From contig NC_092565.1 in NCBI RefSeq assembly GCF_037975245.1, forward strand, positions 13,173,499-13,237,498: a stretch of DNA of 64,000 nucleotides. Reading direction: 5' to 3'. Below the pieces are notes generated by a model. It was not told where the DNA came from, did no database searches, and saw only the letters and a program-made list of their open reading frames with translations. Within the stretch, counting starts at the first letter, position 1. Every line of letters starts with the position of its first letter. Both the position numbers and the translations under genes were made by a program. This DNA comes from Apostichopus japonicus (lineage: Eukaryota; Echinodermata; Holothuroidea; Aspidochirotida; Stichopodidae). Shown here one piece after another: positions 1 through 10,214 of this stretch.

Positions 1-430
1 TGTCTGGGGTTCGAACCGGAGACATGGAGTTTGTCTGTCTCTCCAGTCCAGAGCACTACCAACTGCGCCACGAGAACTGTTGAGATTTAATACTCGTTTC
101 TAATATTTAATCTTCACAACATTAGAAGGCAAATAAATAGAAAATTAAATGCATCCTCTGGTGTTTGAATTCAAGACAAGGAGTATGTCTCATTTTTTTT
201 CAGTTTATTGACAATTTCATTGTACAAAACAATAATAAATATGCAAAATTATACAACATAACAACTTCGCCACAGTAACTGTTAATTGAGAAATGATAGG
301 CTTTTCTAATATTTTAACTGCAAAATGAGGAAAAGAAATACCAAAACAATACATCCTCTGGGAGTTGAATTCTAGACAGAGTTTGTCATACTTTCTAAGT
401 ACATAACACTAACCACAGTAACTGTTTAGA
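1..430 (-). repeat. Decayed tandem tRNA-like units (array 1)
   Basis: About two and a half degenerate units lie here, cut by the window edge. On the minus strand the first unit has an A-box-like TGGCGCAGTTGG and a B-box GGTTCGAACCC. The plus strand then reads CTGCGCCACGAGAACTGTTG and, after a spacer, TTTCTAATATTTAA. Weaker copies follow near 150-300 (CTTCGCCACAGTAACTGTT, TTTCTAATATTTTAA) and 350-430 (ACCACAGTAACTGTT), each preceded by a CATCCTCTGG...TTGAATT block. The same skeleton recurs at 58317-59240. No cloverleaf good enough for a functional tRNA is visible, so I read this as a tRNA-derived tandem repeat. Confidence 0.7.
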
Positions 431-550
431 AATAATTATTAGTTATTTGATTTGATTTATTTTGTTTTTTTTTTCACGTGCAAATATACAATGTGAAAGG
501 AAGTCTTCTATAAAGCATACAATAGCTAAACAATGTAGAAGACTGGTCAG
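431..550 (-). mobile_element. 5'-truncated LINE 3' tail (hairpin family)
   Basis: Read on the minus strand, this is the 3' end of the LINE family also seen at 47490-47585, 36047-36138, 59351-59430 and 59484-59590. AGTCTTCTA (plus-strand complement 536-544) pairs with TAGAAGACT (502-510), followed by a CTTTCACATTGT block and an A-rich tail of AAATCAAAT repeats. No coding sequence remains. The tail end abuts array 1. Confidence 0.75.
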
Positions 551-1220
551 AAAAGCATTATTTGGACAATTGCTTCCTATCTAGCAAAAACATATCCCTA
601 ACAACAGTAAACCGGTGTCGTAAAATATTTTTGTCATAAACAATGGTAGTATCAATTCTAATAAAATTATTAGGGATTTGCACACCCAATTTCCGATGGT
701 TTCTTAAAGGTAGCTAAGCTTACTGAAAACCATACAAATTTGTCCAATGAAGGTATTTTTAAATACAGGAAATATCCTGGTCATGAAAATTATAATTAAA
801 AAGCAACTCTTTACCGGACGGCGACAGAGAGGAATGAAATAAAAGAGCTTCCAATACCCCGTGTTGGCATTATTACAATAACGCTTGACCCAAGAGGTTT
901 TGAGAGCACCAACAAAGCTGTGAACATATATTTTTTTTAACCCCCCCCCCCCCTTTTCAATGGGGTTATACATAGTAATTTTCCTTACTTTATCAGTTTT
1001 CCCGTTCGAAATAAATCAAAAATAGTACTTCGGATCTTATCAATAAAATCTTTTGGAGGGCTATGCAGATTCCTTTGGGACCACGTATCTCCCGCACGGA
1101 AGCAGATATGGACCTGGGAGCTGCAAATTTGGGCTCCTGAGCATCGGTTACCCCCTTTTACGTCATTTGGGCGAAATCGATTTTGGATCGATTTTGGTCA
1201 GTTTTGGCAAAACTGCAAAT
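551..1220. other. No gene seen
   Basis: A+T-rich sequence with short poly-C (around 944-954) and poly-T runs. The open frames are short and lack motifs, splice signals or compositional bias, so I see no gene. Confidence 0.5.
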
Positions 1221-1453
1221 CAGGTTTTTTGCCCCCAACACAGCACCTAATTCCAAAATAAACTTCAGATTCGTAATCAGCGTGTCGCGAACTACCAGAA
1301 AAGATGCACATTTATCGCCTTTGCGACAAAAATGCGATAAATGTGTATCTTTTCTGGTAGTTCGCGACACGCTGATTACGAATCTGAAGTTTATTTTGGA
1401 ATTGGGTGTTGTGTAGGGGCGTGCAGGGGGGGGGGGGGCAAAAAAACCCTGAT
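1221..1453. repeat. Long inverted repeat (foldback)
   Basis: The two halves are near-perfect reverse complements. The arms run roughly 1221-1314 and 1330-1452 around a loop of about 15 nt near 1316-1330. The left arm contains CCAAAATAAACTTCAGATTC and the right arm GAATCTGAAGTTTATTTTGG; the outer ends carry CAGGTTTTTTGCCCCC and its complement, with extra G residues in the right arm. The mirrored short ORFs here are by-products of the palindrome. It is probably a foldback MITE or a recent inverted duplication. Confidence 0.85.
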
Positions 1454-2229
1454 ATATGATTTATGAAAAACTGTAGAAATCATAGGCCTATAAACAGCAA
1501 GACTTTCCTGGTCAGATAATTACACGAAATTGGTGTATAACAAAGACAAGGATGTCTTCTACTCCACGTCTACTTTTAATGTCGATGGGTGTTTCAGAGA
1601 GGACAAGAGAGGGGGCTGAAAAGAGGGGTTTTTCAAAATTGTGCACTTATAAAGAATACGTATTTCTATCGGGTCTTTTGCAGTGTCGGAGCTAGGGGTA
1701 TTGGTCGAGGGGGCGAGGATGGTCTGCAGGGGCGCTTTCGACACTATCTAAGCGGAGCGCCACCACGAGTTGGCGCGGAGCGTAGAGAAATTTTTGAATA
1801 AAGATGCTCCCTAGATCGCCGGAAATGACCCTTTCCGGGCCTTGCTTATATGCAGATAAATGAAGAATAAATAGGTGTCATCGCCAAAAAAAATATGACA
1901 AATGTCAATAGGTAGATGAGAGCGCATTAAAAACGTCAATAATCGCATATAAATAAAAAGTGGTAAAAAGCTGAAAAGGGCGCCAGCAGTCCATTTGAGT
2001 CCGTCAGGGGGGCATCCGCCCCCCTGACTGTATGGACGCTCCGCCACTGCCAGATAGACCACTCAACCCCCCTCCCCCTTCCATGGTACGCCATTTGACG
2101 CAAGAATAACACACCCTCATTGCAACCTATAGCTAATGGATGGACACTTTCGTGGTATGATTATAGTCCCCCAAATGAGCCCATATCCACCGATATAATA
2201 AAAAAAAAATCAGTGACCATTTTCCACTC
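1454..2229. other. GC-rich MITE-like fragments, no gene
   Basis: This stretch has several GC-rich patches in A+T-rich sequence. One is a GCGCCA...TTGGCGC hairpin near 1757-1777. Another is a strong hairpin at 2003-2028, GTCAGGGGGG with CCCCCCTGAC around a 6-nt loop. Such hairpins are common in invertebrate MITE ends, but I could not find matching termini or target duplications. Confidence 0.45.
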
Positions 2230-3297
2230 GTTTTCGAGCTAGACATAAACCTCAACCGCATACCAAATAACGAATTGACGTATAATTACAATAAAACAGA
2301 CTCCCAAAATACAACAACCAAAACAACGAGCTAAATTACATCGACAGTTACTGTGACAGCGTTGCCCATCATATCTTCTATACTTTCAAAAGACACTGTC
2401 CCTTAAAAACAAAACAGAAAACGAAAACTAAATAAGAATATTCTTACACTTATGAAACTCAGACGTCGCATACGTAGAACTTATATCATCTCCCGAAACC
2501 CAACTCTAAAAACCCAAATTAACCAACTTAAATAGCAATAAACAGACAAATATTGGCGGATGAACAAAACCGCGTCCAAAACAACTGCGATTTAATCATT
2601 AATGATAAAAACCCGAAACACTTTTGGAAAATTTAAAAAAAAAATCATTAACCCCATTACAACACCAAACAGGTAAAACAGACCAAGGCCTTAGAGATAA
2701 CGTAGGTAACCTCATCACAAAAACTCAAGACCAAATAAAGCTAATTGAATCGTACTTTAAAAGTATATTCAATATCTACGATGGCCCCCCATACGATATC
2801 AGCTGTAAACACGAAATAGACCGTACAATTATCAGTAATGCAACAAGCTTTAACACCAACCCATTAGGATGTCTCAACAAAAACATCCCTCTGCTCAATA
2901 AAATAGATATAAACAATTGGTATAGTGCCACTAAAACATGCATCCTCCACTGGTCCTGACAACATAAATGACCAAATGCCTAAAAACTCCCCTCCGATAT
3001 TCATTAACTCTCAAATTTTCCCACTATTTAACGAACTCCTTACACTGGGTTATTTCCCAACCCCATGGAAATCCGCCAAAAAGATTTTAATACCGAAACT
3101 AAGTAAAGACCGCACCAAAATTCAAAACTATCCACCAGTTAGTCTTCTCCCAGCCTTAGGTAAGATTTTCGAAAGAATTATAGATAACCGCACCATAACC
3201 CACCAACAGCAAATTTAATCACCTTTCCCCGTATCAATCGGGCTAATTCCGCGCACACAAATCTACAATAAACCAAACTTTCTGCTGATCCTATTTC
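2230..3297 (+). pseudogene. Old LINE reverse transcriptase fragment
   Basis: This is a decayed ORF2 piece of a Jockey-like non-LTR retrotransposon. In shifting frames it shows the linker between endonuclease and RT (KLRRRIRRTYI, then NDKNPKHFWK), a STGPDNINDQM block (around 2940), FPTPWKSAKKILIPKLSKD (3055-3115), NYPPVSLLPALGKIFERII (3127-3183) and LSPYQSG.FRAHKST (around 3222-3270). Frameshifts near 2925 and 3215 and several stops interrupt it. The catalytic FADD block is missing because similarity ends near 3297. It belongs to a different LINE lineage from LINE1-3 of this window. Confidence 0.8.
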
Positions 3298-4793
3298 TTT
3301 TAGCCCTTGAAGATCCTGCTAGGATCGAAACTTTTACACATTCTATTGCTCTCTAGTGGATAAGCAGTTTGCTAACAGTTTTATTTTATTTTCATTCTGC
3401 TGATCTTTTAGGCAGAACAAAGGTTTGTGAATCCTTTGTTCGTTTTAAAAGTTTTTTTCGGGTTTCTATTGTTCCTCTGAAGTTGCAAACTGACCAAAAA
3501 AGAGGCCGATAGAGAGCGCTCGACGCATCTTGCCAGTCATACGTTATTTCAAAGCAGTCAAATCAAACCTTTCTTATTCATAAATATTCTCCAGTTTCAC
3601 GGTGTTGTTTCCTCGGAAATTGTATGCTAAGCGATAGAAGTGTTCAATGTTTTAATCGTATTTTTTTCTTCAAAAATGGAACGGAGGGTGATAAAATACT
3701 GCCTGATACTGTTGTTTTAACTGGTTGTTGTATATTAATAGTTTTCAACTGCTCCGCGACATGAGCTATGCAGATTCAGGAAACGTTGCCTTGACCATTA
3801 CTTTAGCATCAAGGCAATCAAGAGAATTAAGATCTTTTAAGGACTCAGAAATGTAGAATTTATATTCCAAATGTTTCAATACCCAGAGAGAACAGTCTTT
3901 CTATGTGAAATAAAGACATACAGATGCTCTTTGTATAAGCACATGGACATATTCTCTGATCAATTTGAGCAAGAAGAGCAGCTCTGCCACCCCTTTAATA
4001 ATTAATGAGTTACATGACATTATTTTATTTTCACTATGAAACATTTTCACAACTTACTGCCAAACCTAGAGTCATGTAGTATTAATCACTGAAAATGCCA
4101 ATTTTAAGACCATTTGAAATATGAAGTTCAATAAAGGTTGTACGTGTTGAGTTATCCTGTTTACAAGTACAGCATTTTCAACATCACCCTCCGTTCCATT
4201 TTGAAGAAAAAATTAGCATTATTTCTCAACAGTTGCTGTGACGCAGTGGTTAGCAAGGGCGTAGGAACCGGGGGCTGGGCTGGATCTAACTGCGCCAAAG
4301 TTCAATACAGGGGAACTTGAAATGCAGCTATTGGTCAAGACAAATTGGTGGGGACACGGTATATCATGTCCCCACTACTGAAAAAGTTGATGGGGACGCG
4401 TCCCGCTGTCCGCAACAGGATCTGCGCCCATGGTTTGAAGGCTGTTCATCCTGGAACGCCATTTTTATGCTCACTTATATGTTGTGATATCTGCTGTTTG
4501 CTTAACAAATTCTAATAATTGAAATGAGACTGAAATAAATAACATTGATTTGTTTATTGTGCAATTCCCTACATTCTTTTTATTTCGAAAGACGCACAGT
4601 TTCGAGTTCAGTACACTGAAGGTTTAGATTCTCTATCTGCCTTCAGTTTAGGTAAGATCTTGGGATATTCATCCCTAGATATTGCTAGAAATCCATACAG
4701 CACAGTGTTCTTGGTATTTCTTGGGATTTTTCGGGCCTGATCTTGGGAAATTGCAAAATCGGAAGTGGTTACACTCCATTTAGGTCAGTCGTA
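3298..4793. other. Intergenic, with a small TIR element
   Basis: No gene is visible. The stretch holds the TIR pair described separately (3661-4214), a tRNA-like head at 4229-4256 (ACAGTTGCTGTGACGCAGTG) resembling the start of the array units, and a region with GGGGAC-rich inverted words around 4350-4410. The sequence GATCCTGCTAGGATC at 3312-3326 is a short perfect hairpin just after the RT fragment. Confidence 0.45.
3661..4214. mobile_element. Small TIR element (MITE-like)
   Basis: The left end (3661-3692) and right end (4183-4213) are ~31-bp inverted repeats around TTCAAAAATGGAACGGAGGG and its complement CCCTCCGTTCCATTTTGAA. Each end is flanked outside by TA. The ~490-bp interior has no ORF of note. 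A short TIR with TA flanks suggests a non-autonomous Tc1/mariner-type MITE, but the TSD is too short to be firm. Confidence 0.5.
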
Positions 4794-5288
4794 TGGCAAG
4801 CCGTTTTAACATTTACCTCGCAATTCGACTTAAGTCGAATACATTTCACTTTAGTGGAATTCAATATCACTTAAGCAGAATACTATTTAACTTACGTGGA
4901 AATCTATTTCACTTAAGTGGAATACCATTCCACTTAAGCTTAATTGTATTTTACTTAAGCTGAATTCATCAACTTGTCACTGCATCTTACTTAAGCTAAA
5001 TCTATTTCACTTAAGGGGATTGTATTTCACTTAAGTGGAATTGTATTCTACTTAAGTGGATACAATTCCACTTAAGTGGAATGTCCTTTCTATTTCACTT
5101 AAGTGGAATACAATTCCACTTAAGTGGAAATCAAGTTCAAGTTCAAGTTCAAGTTTATTTGTACCATCATCATCATAATCATTAATTCATATTTTATAAC
5201 ATGAGTAATAGTAAATTAATATACTTACATATAATAAATGATATGCAAAAATCAGTATATATATATATATATACATATGATGGGTAGA

Positions 5289-5325
5289 GGAGTCAGAATA
5301 AGCAAAGCTTTTCGAGTCTGACCCC
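5289..5325 (-). promoter_or_regulatory. LINE1 3' UTR two-tier hairpin
   Basis: On the minus strand, GGGGTCAGA (5325-5317) pairs with TCTGACTCC (5297-5289), nine pairs with one G-T wobble. Six bases inside lies a second stem, AAGC (5310-5307) with GCTT (5303-5300), around a 3-nt loop. The same layout occurs in two other LINE families here. In L2-type LINEs a 3' stem-loop is the RT recognition site, so a similar role is inferred. Confidence 0.7.
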
Positions 5326-5426
5326 TTACAAAAAGAAAGGAAAAGAAATAAAGAAAAATAATTAGCAATGTGCTAATTACAAAAGAAAAACAGCAACATT
5401 AAAGAATGGTTTAAATATGCATGTAA

Positions 5427-8396
5427 TTATATGTAATATGAAGTCGACATCAATTTTTTCCTCAACCTATTTTTAAAAGTATATAAAGTAATATTCAATT
5501 CAGTGAGATTAGATGAGAATGAATTCCAGAGAGTAACACCACTTGAGCGAATCTGGGACTGTCTAAGTCTAGTTCGTGAATATGGAATGTTTAGAGAATA
5601 CATAGATCTAGTGTTGTAATGATGCATATTATATCTATAATGAAAATATGAGTTGTAAATAGGAGGAAGATTTCCATTATTAAACTTAAACATAAAAATA
5701 CCTAGCTGATAATCAAATAAATCAAAAATAGTTAAGACGTTCAGACTCTTAAAAAGAGGACCCGAGTGAGCAGTATACGGCGCAATACAAATGTTACGAA
5801 CTGCACGTTTTTGCAGTTTATATAAATTATGCAACAGTGATTTATTTGCACCTCCCCAAGCAAGTAAATTATAATTCAGGTGTGGAAGTATTAGAGTATT
5901 ATATAAAGTCAATAATGTATCTTTCGGAAGAACATGTTTTAATCTATAAATAATTCCATTTGCACTGGCAATTTTACTACAGATATATGAAATATGATTT
6001 TTCCAGTGAAGGTTACAATCGATAATAGTACCGAGAAACTTAGTAGTTGCTGTGGTTAATACAATAGTGCCATCAATATTGATGGGAATATTAGTAGTAT
6101 CATGTAATTTATTGTCGAATATAAGAATATTAGTTTTTAATAAATTCAGAGACAACTTATTTGCATTAAGCCAGTTAATAATATGAGTAAACTCTTTTTC
6201 TGCTTCTAGAATTGCATCAGTTATATTATCCTTCTGAAATAAGATTGTAGTGTCATCAGCAAATAAAACAAAGTTTCCCTTAGTAGAAGAATGAGAAATA
6301 TTATTAATGTACATAAGAAAAAGAAGTGGGCCTAGAATAGAACCCTGTGGAACACCAACATTACAAATGGACCTTGCAGATGTAACTCCGTTATAATATA
6401 CATAGTTTATACGATTACTTAGATAACTTTGAAACCAGTTATAGGAAATTCCACGTACTCCATAAGCAAGAAGCTTCTTTAATAAAATAGAATGATCAAT
6501 GGTATCGAAAGCCTTTGATAAATCAATAAAAATACCAACAGTAGACATCTTTTTATCTAAGCCACATGATATACTATCAATTAAGTCGATAGCTGCAAGA
6601 TAAGTTGAATAGTTTTTCCGAAAACCATACTGATGTTCATTTAAAATGTTGTGCTTATCAATGAACTTAATCAATCTGTCATACACTAGTCGTTCAACAA
6701 TTTTGGAAATAGTGGTTAAAAGTGAGACAGGTCTGTAATTAGAAAACAACTTATGATCTCCAGATTTGAAAATAGGAATAATTTTTGCAACTTTTAACTC
6801 TGATGGAAATATTCCACTAGAAAACGAACAATTAATAATGTGAGCAAGCGGAGCCGCAATAAAATCATTAATATGCTTTATAACATTATTGGTAATTTTA
6901 TCATGACCTGGACTTTTACCACTTTTAAGCTTAATAATATAGCCTTTTACCTCCTCAGTGCAGGTTGGAAGCATCATAAACGACTGCTTTATATCATTAT
7001 TAATGCCATGCAAGGGATTACTGTGACTTAAAGGAATCTTATCAGTCAAAGTGTTCGCAATGGACGAAAAATAATTAATAAAACCGTCAGCCACATCGTT
7101 AGCATTAGTAATATGTTGACCATTACAAATAAACTCTTTATTACAATTAATGCTAACATTTTTACCGAGTATATTGTTAATAACCTTCCATAATTTGGAA
7201 GTGTCATCTTTATTACTTTCAATAAGATTTTTATAATGCATTTTCTTAGCAGTTTTAACAACTGTTGTGAGTACATTTCTGTATTTGCTATACACTCTTT
7301 TACGGTTATTGGAATAATTTTCTTTATATTTAACATAGAGCTTGTTCTTATGTTTAATCGATTTCAAAATTGCAGGTGTAATCCAAGGAGATTTGTTAGA
7401 TATATTATGGCGTTTAGTCGTCTTGGTTAATGGACAGCAACGACAAAAAGCATCCATAACTATGTGAATAAAATTGTTATATGATAATTGAACATCCTTA
7501 GTAGAGGAAACACTATCCCAGTTAACGGCCGACAATTCGTGTTGTAATAAAGCAATATTATTAGGACATGTATTATGTGTATAATTATTACATTTCTGAG
7601 AAATTGTATAATTATTACTAGAATTTACGAAAATTGGAAAATGATCAGAAATATCAGAGATTAAAATACCGCTTTTAATAGAGTGACAAATATCATTCGT
7701 AAAGATATTATCAATTAATGAAGTACTGTATTGGGTAACTCTGGTAGCTTTACTGATTGTAGGATACAACCCATATGATGAAAATGTGTTAATAAAATCA
7801 TCAACTATACCTCTTTCACCAAGTTTGAGTAGGTCTATATTAAAGTCCCCTGCAAAATAATACGTTTTGTAATCATTGGAGAGCAATCCCAGGCAGTGAC
7901 CTAAATTTTCATTAAACACACGAGAGTTGCTATCTGGAGGCTTATACATACATCCAATAATAATATTTTTAGCTTTCATATTTGTTGCTTCTATAAATAA
8001 AGACTCAGCACTGATATCCAATGGGCAACTTAAGTCATTTCTGATTACAAATTCAATATCATTTCTCACAAAAATACCTACACCCCCACCACGACGATCA
8101 TCTCTCTCCTTGTGAACAAATGTATAACCATCTAAATTATAAATACTACTAAAACCATCTTTAAGCCATGTCTCTGTCATAGCAATAAATGAGAATTTGA
8201 AATTTTCAATAGAATGCAAAAAGCCTATAATAGAATCAAAATTTTTGGATAGACTTCTGGAATTTATATGCAATATAGATGCATGATGTTTGTTATTTTT
8301 AAAAGTATTATTATAAGTCTGGTCGGTATAATACTCGCAAGTTATGGTATTATTCTCCTGGAAATCGTTTACATTATTAATTGTATAATTCTCTGT
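5427..8396 (-). CDS. LINE1 ORF2: endonuclease-reverse transcriptase
   Basis: This encodes the protein that nicks target DNA and copies the element RNA by target-primed reverse transcription. The N-terminal AP-type endonuclease is visible as LHINSRSL, TETWL, RRGGGVGIF, AGDFNIDL, SLIDNIFTN and SDHFPIF. The RT follows with NYRPVSLL, YGFRKNYST, IDLSKAFDTIDHS, GVPQGSILGPLLF and the catalytic FADDT. The C-terminus ends with a YNTRSMY...LWNSF region typical of CR1/L2-group ORF2. The frame is open from the codon after TAA at 8397-8399 but has no ATG before the endonuclease; the first internal Met lies after the catalytic Asn of HIN. I therefore give the open frame, about 989 codons, rather than a start. 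TTG at 8271-8273 is one possible non-AUG start. No internal stop or frameshift is seen. Confidence 0.9.
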   Translation of the reverse strand, partial: TENYTINNVNDFQENNTITCEYYTDQTYNNTFKNNKHHASILHINSRSLSKNFDSIIGFLHSIENFKFSFIAMTETWLKDGFSSIYNLDGYTFVHKERDDRRGGGVGIFVRNDIEFVIRNDLSCPLDISAESLFIEATNMKAKNIIIGCMYKPPDSNSRVFNENLGHCLGLLSNDYKTYYFAGDFNIDLLKLGERGIVDDFINTFSSYGLYPTISKATRVTQYSTSLIDNIFTNDICHSIKSGILISDISDHFPIFVNSSNNYTISQKCNNYTHNTCPNNIALLQHELSAVNWDSVSSTKDVQLSYNNFIHIVMDAFCRCCPLTKTTKRHNISNKSPWITPAILKSIKHKNKLYVKYKENYSNNRKRVYSKYRNVLTTVVKTAKKMHYKNLIESNKDDTSKLWKVINNILGKNVSINCNKEFICNGQHITNANDVADGFINYFSSIANTLTDKIPLSHSNPLHGINNDIKQSFMMLPTCTEEVKGYIIKLKSGKSPGHDKITNNVIKHINDFIAAPLAHIINCSFSSGIFPSELKVAKIIPIFKSGDHKLFSNYRPVSLLTTISKIVERLVYDRLIKFIDKHNILNEHQYGFRKNYSTYLAAIDLIDSISCGLDKKMSTVGIFIDLSKAFDTIDHSILLKKLLAYGVRGISYNWFQSYLSNRINYVYYNGVTSARSICNVGVPQGSILGPLLFLMYINNISHSSTKGNFVLFADDTTILFQKDNITDAILEAEKEFTHIINWLNANKLSLNLLKTNILIFDNKLHDTTNIPINIDGTIVLTTATTKFLGTIIDCNLHWKNHISYICSKIASANGIIYRLKHVLPKDTLLTLYNTLILPHLNYNLLAWGGANKSLLHNLYKLQKRAVRNICIAPYTAHSGPLFKSLNVLTIFDLFDYQLGIFMFKFNNGNLPPIYNSYFHYRYNMHHYNTRSMYSLNIPYSRTRLRQSQIRSSGVTLWNSFSSNLTELNITLYTFKNRLRKKLMSTSYYI

Positions 8397-8638
8397 TTAT
8401 GTAATACTTTGAGAAATATATGCCAATTTTTAATTGATATATGTAATATGTATATAAAAATAGAATAATTTGCGCAATTATAAATCATAACCCATTCTGT
8501 CGCCAACATGTAGAAGAAAGTAAAAAAGTAATGAGATAACATGATAAAAACTATCATACTAAACAAAACAATAACAAAATAAACCACGTGGTTTATGCCA
8601 ACGGTACTTTAAATAAATTATCCTCTTGGATGCGAATG

Positions 8639-9361
8639 TTAAAGTTTGAGAAGATCGTTTGTATTAGAAATGATTACTTTTGATGTTCCAGTTACTGTCA
8701 TCACATTGGCAATTATACGCCCGTCCCACGTCCAGCAGTTCTCGACCTTGTCGTGCGCCTTGGTATTTTTCAGAAGGAGGTGGTTTCGGTGGGTCAAGTC
8801 CTCAGCTATTACAATCCCAGTTCCCTTTAGCTTCTTTCTGGATTTCATTAGTGTCAGCTTTTCACGGTAGGACGAACACTTCACAAGGAGGGCCCTGGGA
8901 CGACCAGTGGCTGTTGGCTTGCCGACTCTATGTGTACGGTCAATGCTAGAGTCTTCAATCGTTATACCCAGTTTGCTCTTAGTCAGCTCCTTGAAAATAT
9001 CGTCAGTGACCTCATTTTCCTTCTCTTCAATTCCAAAAATCCTGATACTATTCCGTCTAGTGTATTGTTCCAGATTGTTGACGTCATTCGTGGTTTTGTC
9101 TTGGGAGTCTTGAAGGCCAGATAATTTAGTTTGCATGCCTTTGCATTCCTCTGTTTTCTCATCCAGTTTAATTTCTAAGCCAAGAATTCTGGCCTCCTGG
9201 ATCTCTAATTGTCGAGTTAGATCGTCAAATTTCCTGCGAATAACCTCTTGAACAGTACTTTCAATAGCGGTTTTGAGACTGTCATTCTTGAATAGGCCTT
9301 CAGTTACAAGGGCTGCAATTTCAGCTATTGTCTCTTTGTTGAAACGAGTATTGGGAGCCAT
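8639..9361 (-). CDS. LINE1 ORF1: coiled-coil RNA-binding protein
   Basis: This 240-residue protein begins MAPNTRFNKETIAEIAAL. A heptad-rich, charged stretch (about residues 45-95) predicts a coiled coil. NNLEQYTRRNSIRIFGI follows near residue 95 and opens the RRM-like domain found in L1-type ORF1 proteins. A C-terminal part contains DRTHRVGK, RALLVKCSSY and ENCWTWDGRI. In this family ORF1p trimerises, coats the element RNA and acts as a chaperone. The ATG is well placed after the leader, and LINE2 has the homologous start at 42490. The frame is uninterrupted. Confidence 0.88.
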   Translation of the reverse strand: MAPNTRFNKETIAEIAALVTEGLFKNDSLKTAIESTVQEVIRRKFDDLTRQLEIQEARILGLEIKLDEKTEECKGMQTKLSGLQDSQDKTTNDVNNLEQYTRRNSIRIFGIEEKENEVTDDIFKELTKSKLGITIEDSSIDRTHRVGKPTATGRPRALLVKCSSYREKLTLMKSRKKLKGTGIVIAEDLTHRNHLLLKNTKAHDKVENCWTWDGRIIANVMTVTGTSKVIISNTNDLLKL

Positions 9362-9688
9362 TGTTAATGTGGCTAAACAGGATCAGTGACCCGTGTTGAT
9401 GCTTGACAGATTGTAGGTGATGTATAGGCTGGGACTAAAACATGCAGTGAAAATGATAGGCTGAAACTTACATTGTATCGATGTAATGATAATTTCTCAG
9501 ATTGAGATTGGTTGAAATTAAACCATAATTACAGCCAAAGCATCCAGCGATTTTTATTATATGACACTCCCACGTAGTTACAAACTTTTAGTCCATGTCG
9601 TGTCACGAATTGATTGGTTTTGAAGCCACTCAAAGAAGCTGAAACATCAGTGCCTTTCCTAGTCGAAGACACGAGACACCAATCATAC

Positions 9689-10214
9689 TTGCATTCCATT
9701 TAAGTGAAATGTGATTGGATAGTCCACCTAGCACTTAACATCCGTGCAAGGTGAGTACGTACGTACCTGACCTGGTAACCTGACGAATACCATTCCAAAA
9801 TAAAGCCATGGCAAATACATTACAAGTGGTTGGAGCTACAGCCGAAAACGCATTGACAAGGGCAAGAGAACGTATTACTTTTTTTGGATTTTGGATGGAA
9901 TCTTTTATTTCGTCAAAAGTTTCACTATCTAATAAGTTACGAATACTGCCTATGTTACTTTAACAAGATGTAAGTCGCCTCTGTTGTGCATCATACTGAT
10001 TGTTCCCCTGTACAAGTGAGGAAACAACACTTCGAATTGTCTCTAACAACAATTATTTGATCGCATTCCAGCAATGTTTAGATGTGAATGATTAGCCATA
10101 GCCATGATGTACACGCGCAACGAGGATCGACTACATCATCATATGTGATGAGCAATTGAATGCGTTACGACGAACATTACCCTAAACTGTATTTATATAT
10201 AAGCCACATATCAA
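9689..10214. other. Interior of element D, no firm gene
   Basis: This is the non-repetitive centre of element D. A 52-codon frame starts at 9809 (MANTLQVVGA...) and stops at 9965-9967, preceded by a donor-like CAAGGTGAGTACG near 9748. It has no recognisable motif and no second copy to compare with, so I do not call it a gene. Confidence 0.4.

Larger units (their letters stand above)
5130..9688 (-). mobile_element. LINE1: near-complete CR1/L2-like LINE
   Basis: This is a two-ORF non-LTR retrotransposon on the minus strand. From 5' to 3' it has a ~330-bp leader (9362-9688), ORF1 (9361-8639), a ~240-bp spacer, ORF2 (8396-5427) and a 3' UTR with a hairpin, ending in a short AACTTG/TTGAAC repeat (5130-5150). 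The 5' boundary is estimated from where the palindrome array of element D resumes and from the ~333-bp leader of LINE2. Both ORFs are open, so this copy looks recent. The domain order and C-terminal region fit the CR1/L2/Rex1 group; the exact clade is uncertain. Confidence 0.85.

Noticed and set aside
704-1416. Several short open frames on both strands
   Set aside because: They overlap poly-C and the foldback; the mirrored proteins on both strands are produced by the palindrome itself.
8369-8587. Small ORF in the ORF1-ORF2 spacer of LINE1 (and one at 43305-43508 in LINE2) as a frameshift leader for ORF2
   Set aside because: The shift needed would be -1 in LINE1 but +1 in LINE2, and the two peptides are not similar, so a conserved frameshift is not supported.
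9809-9967. 52-codon ORF inside element D
   Set aside because: Too short, no motif, no homologous copy to compare.
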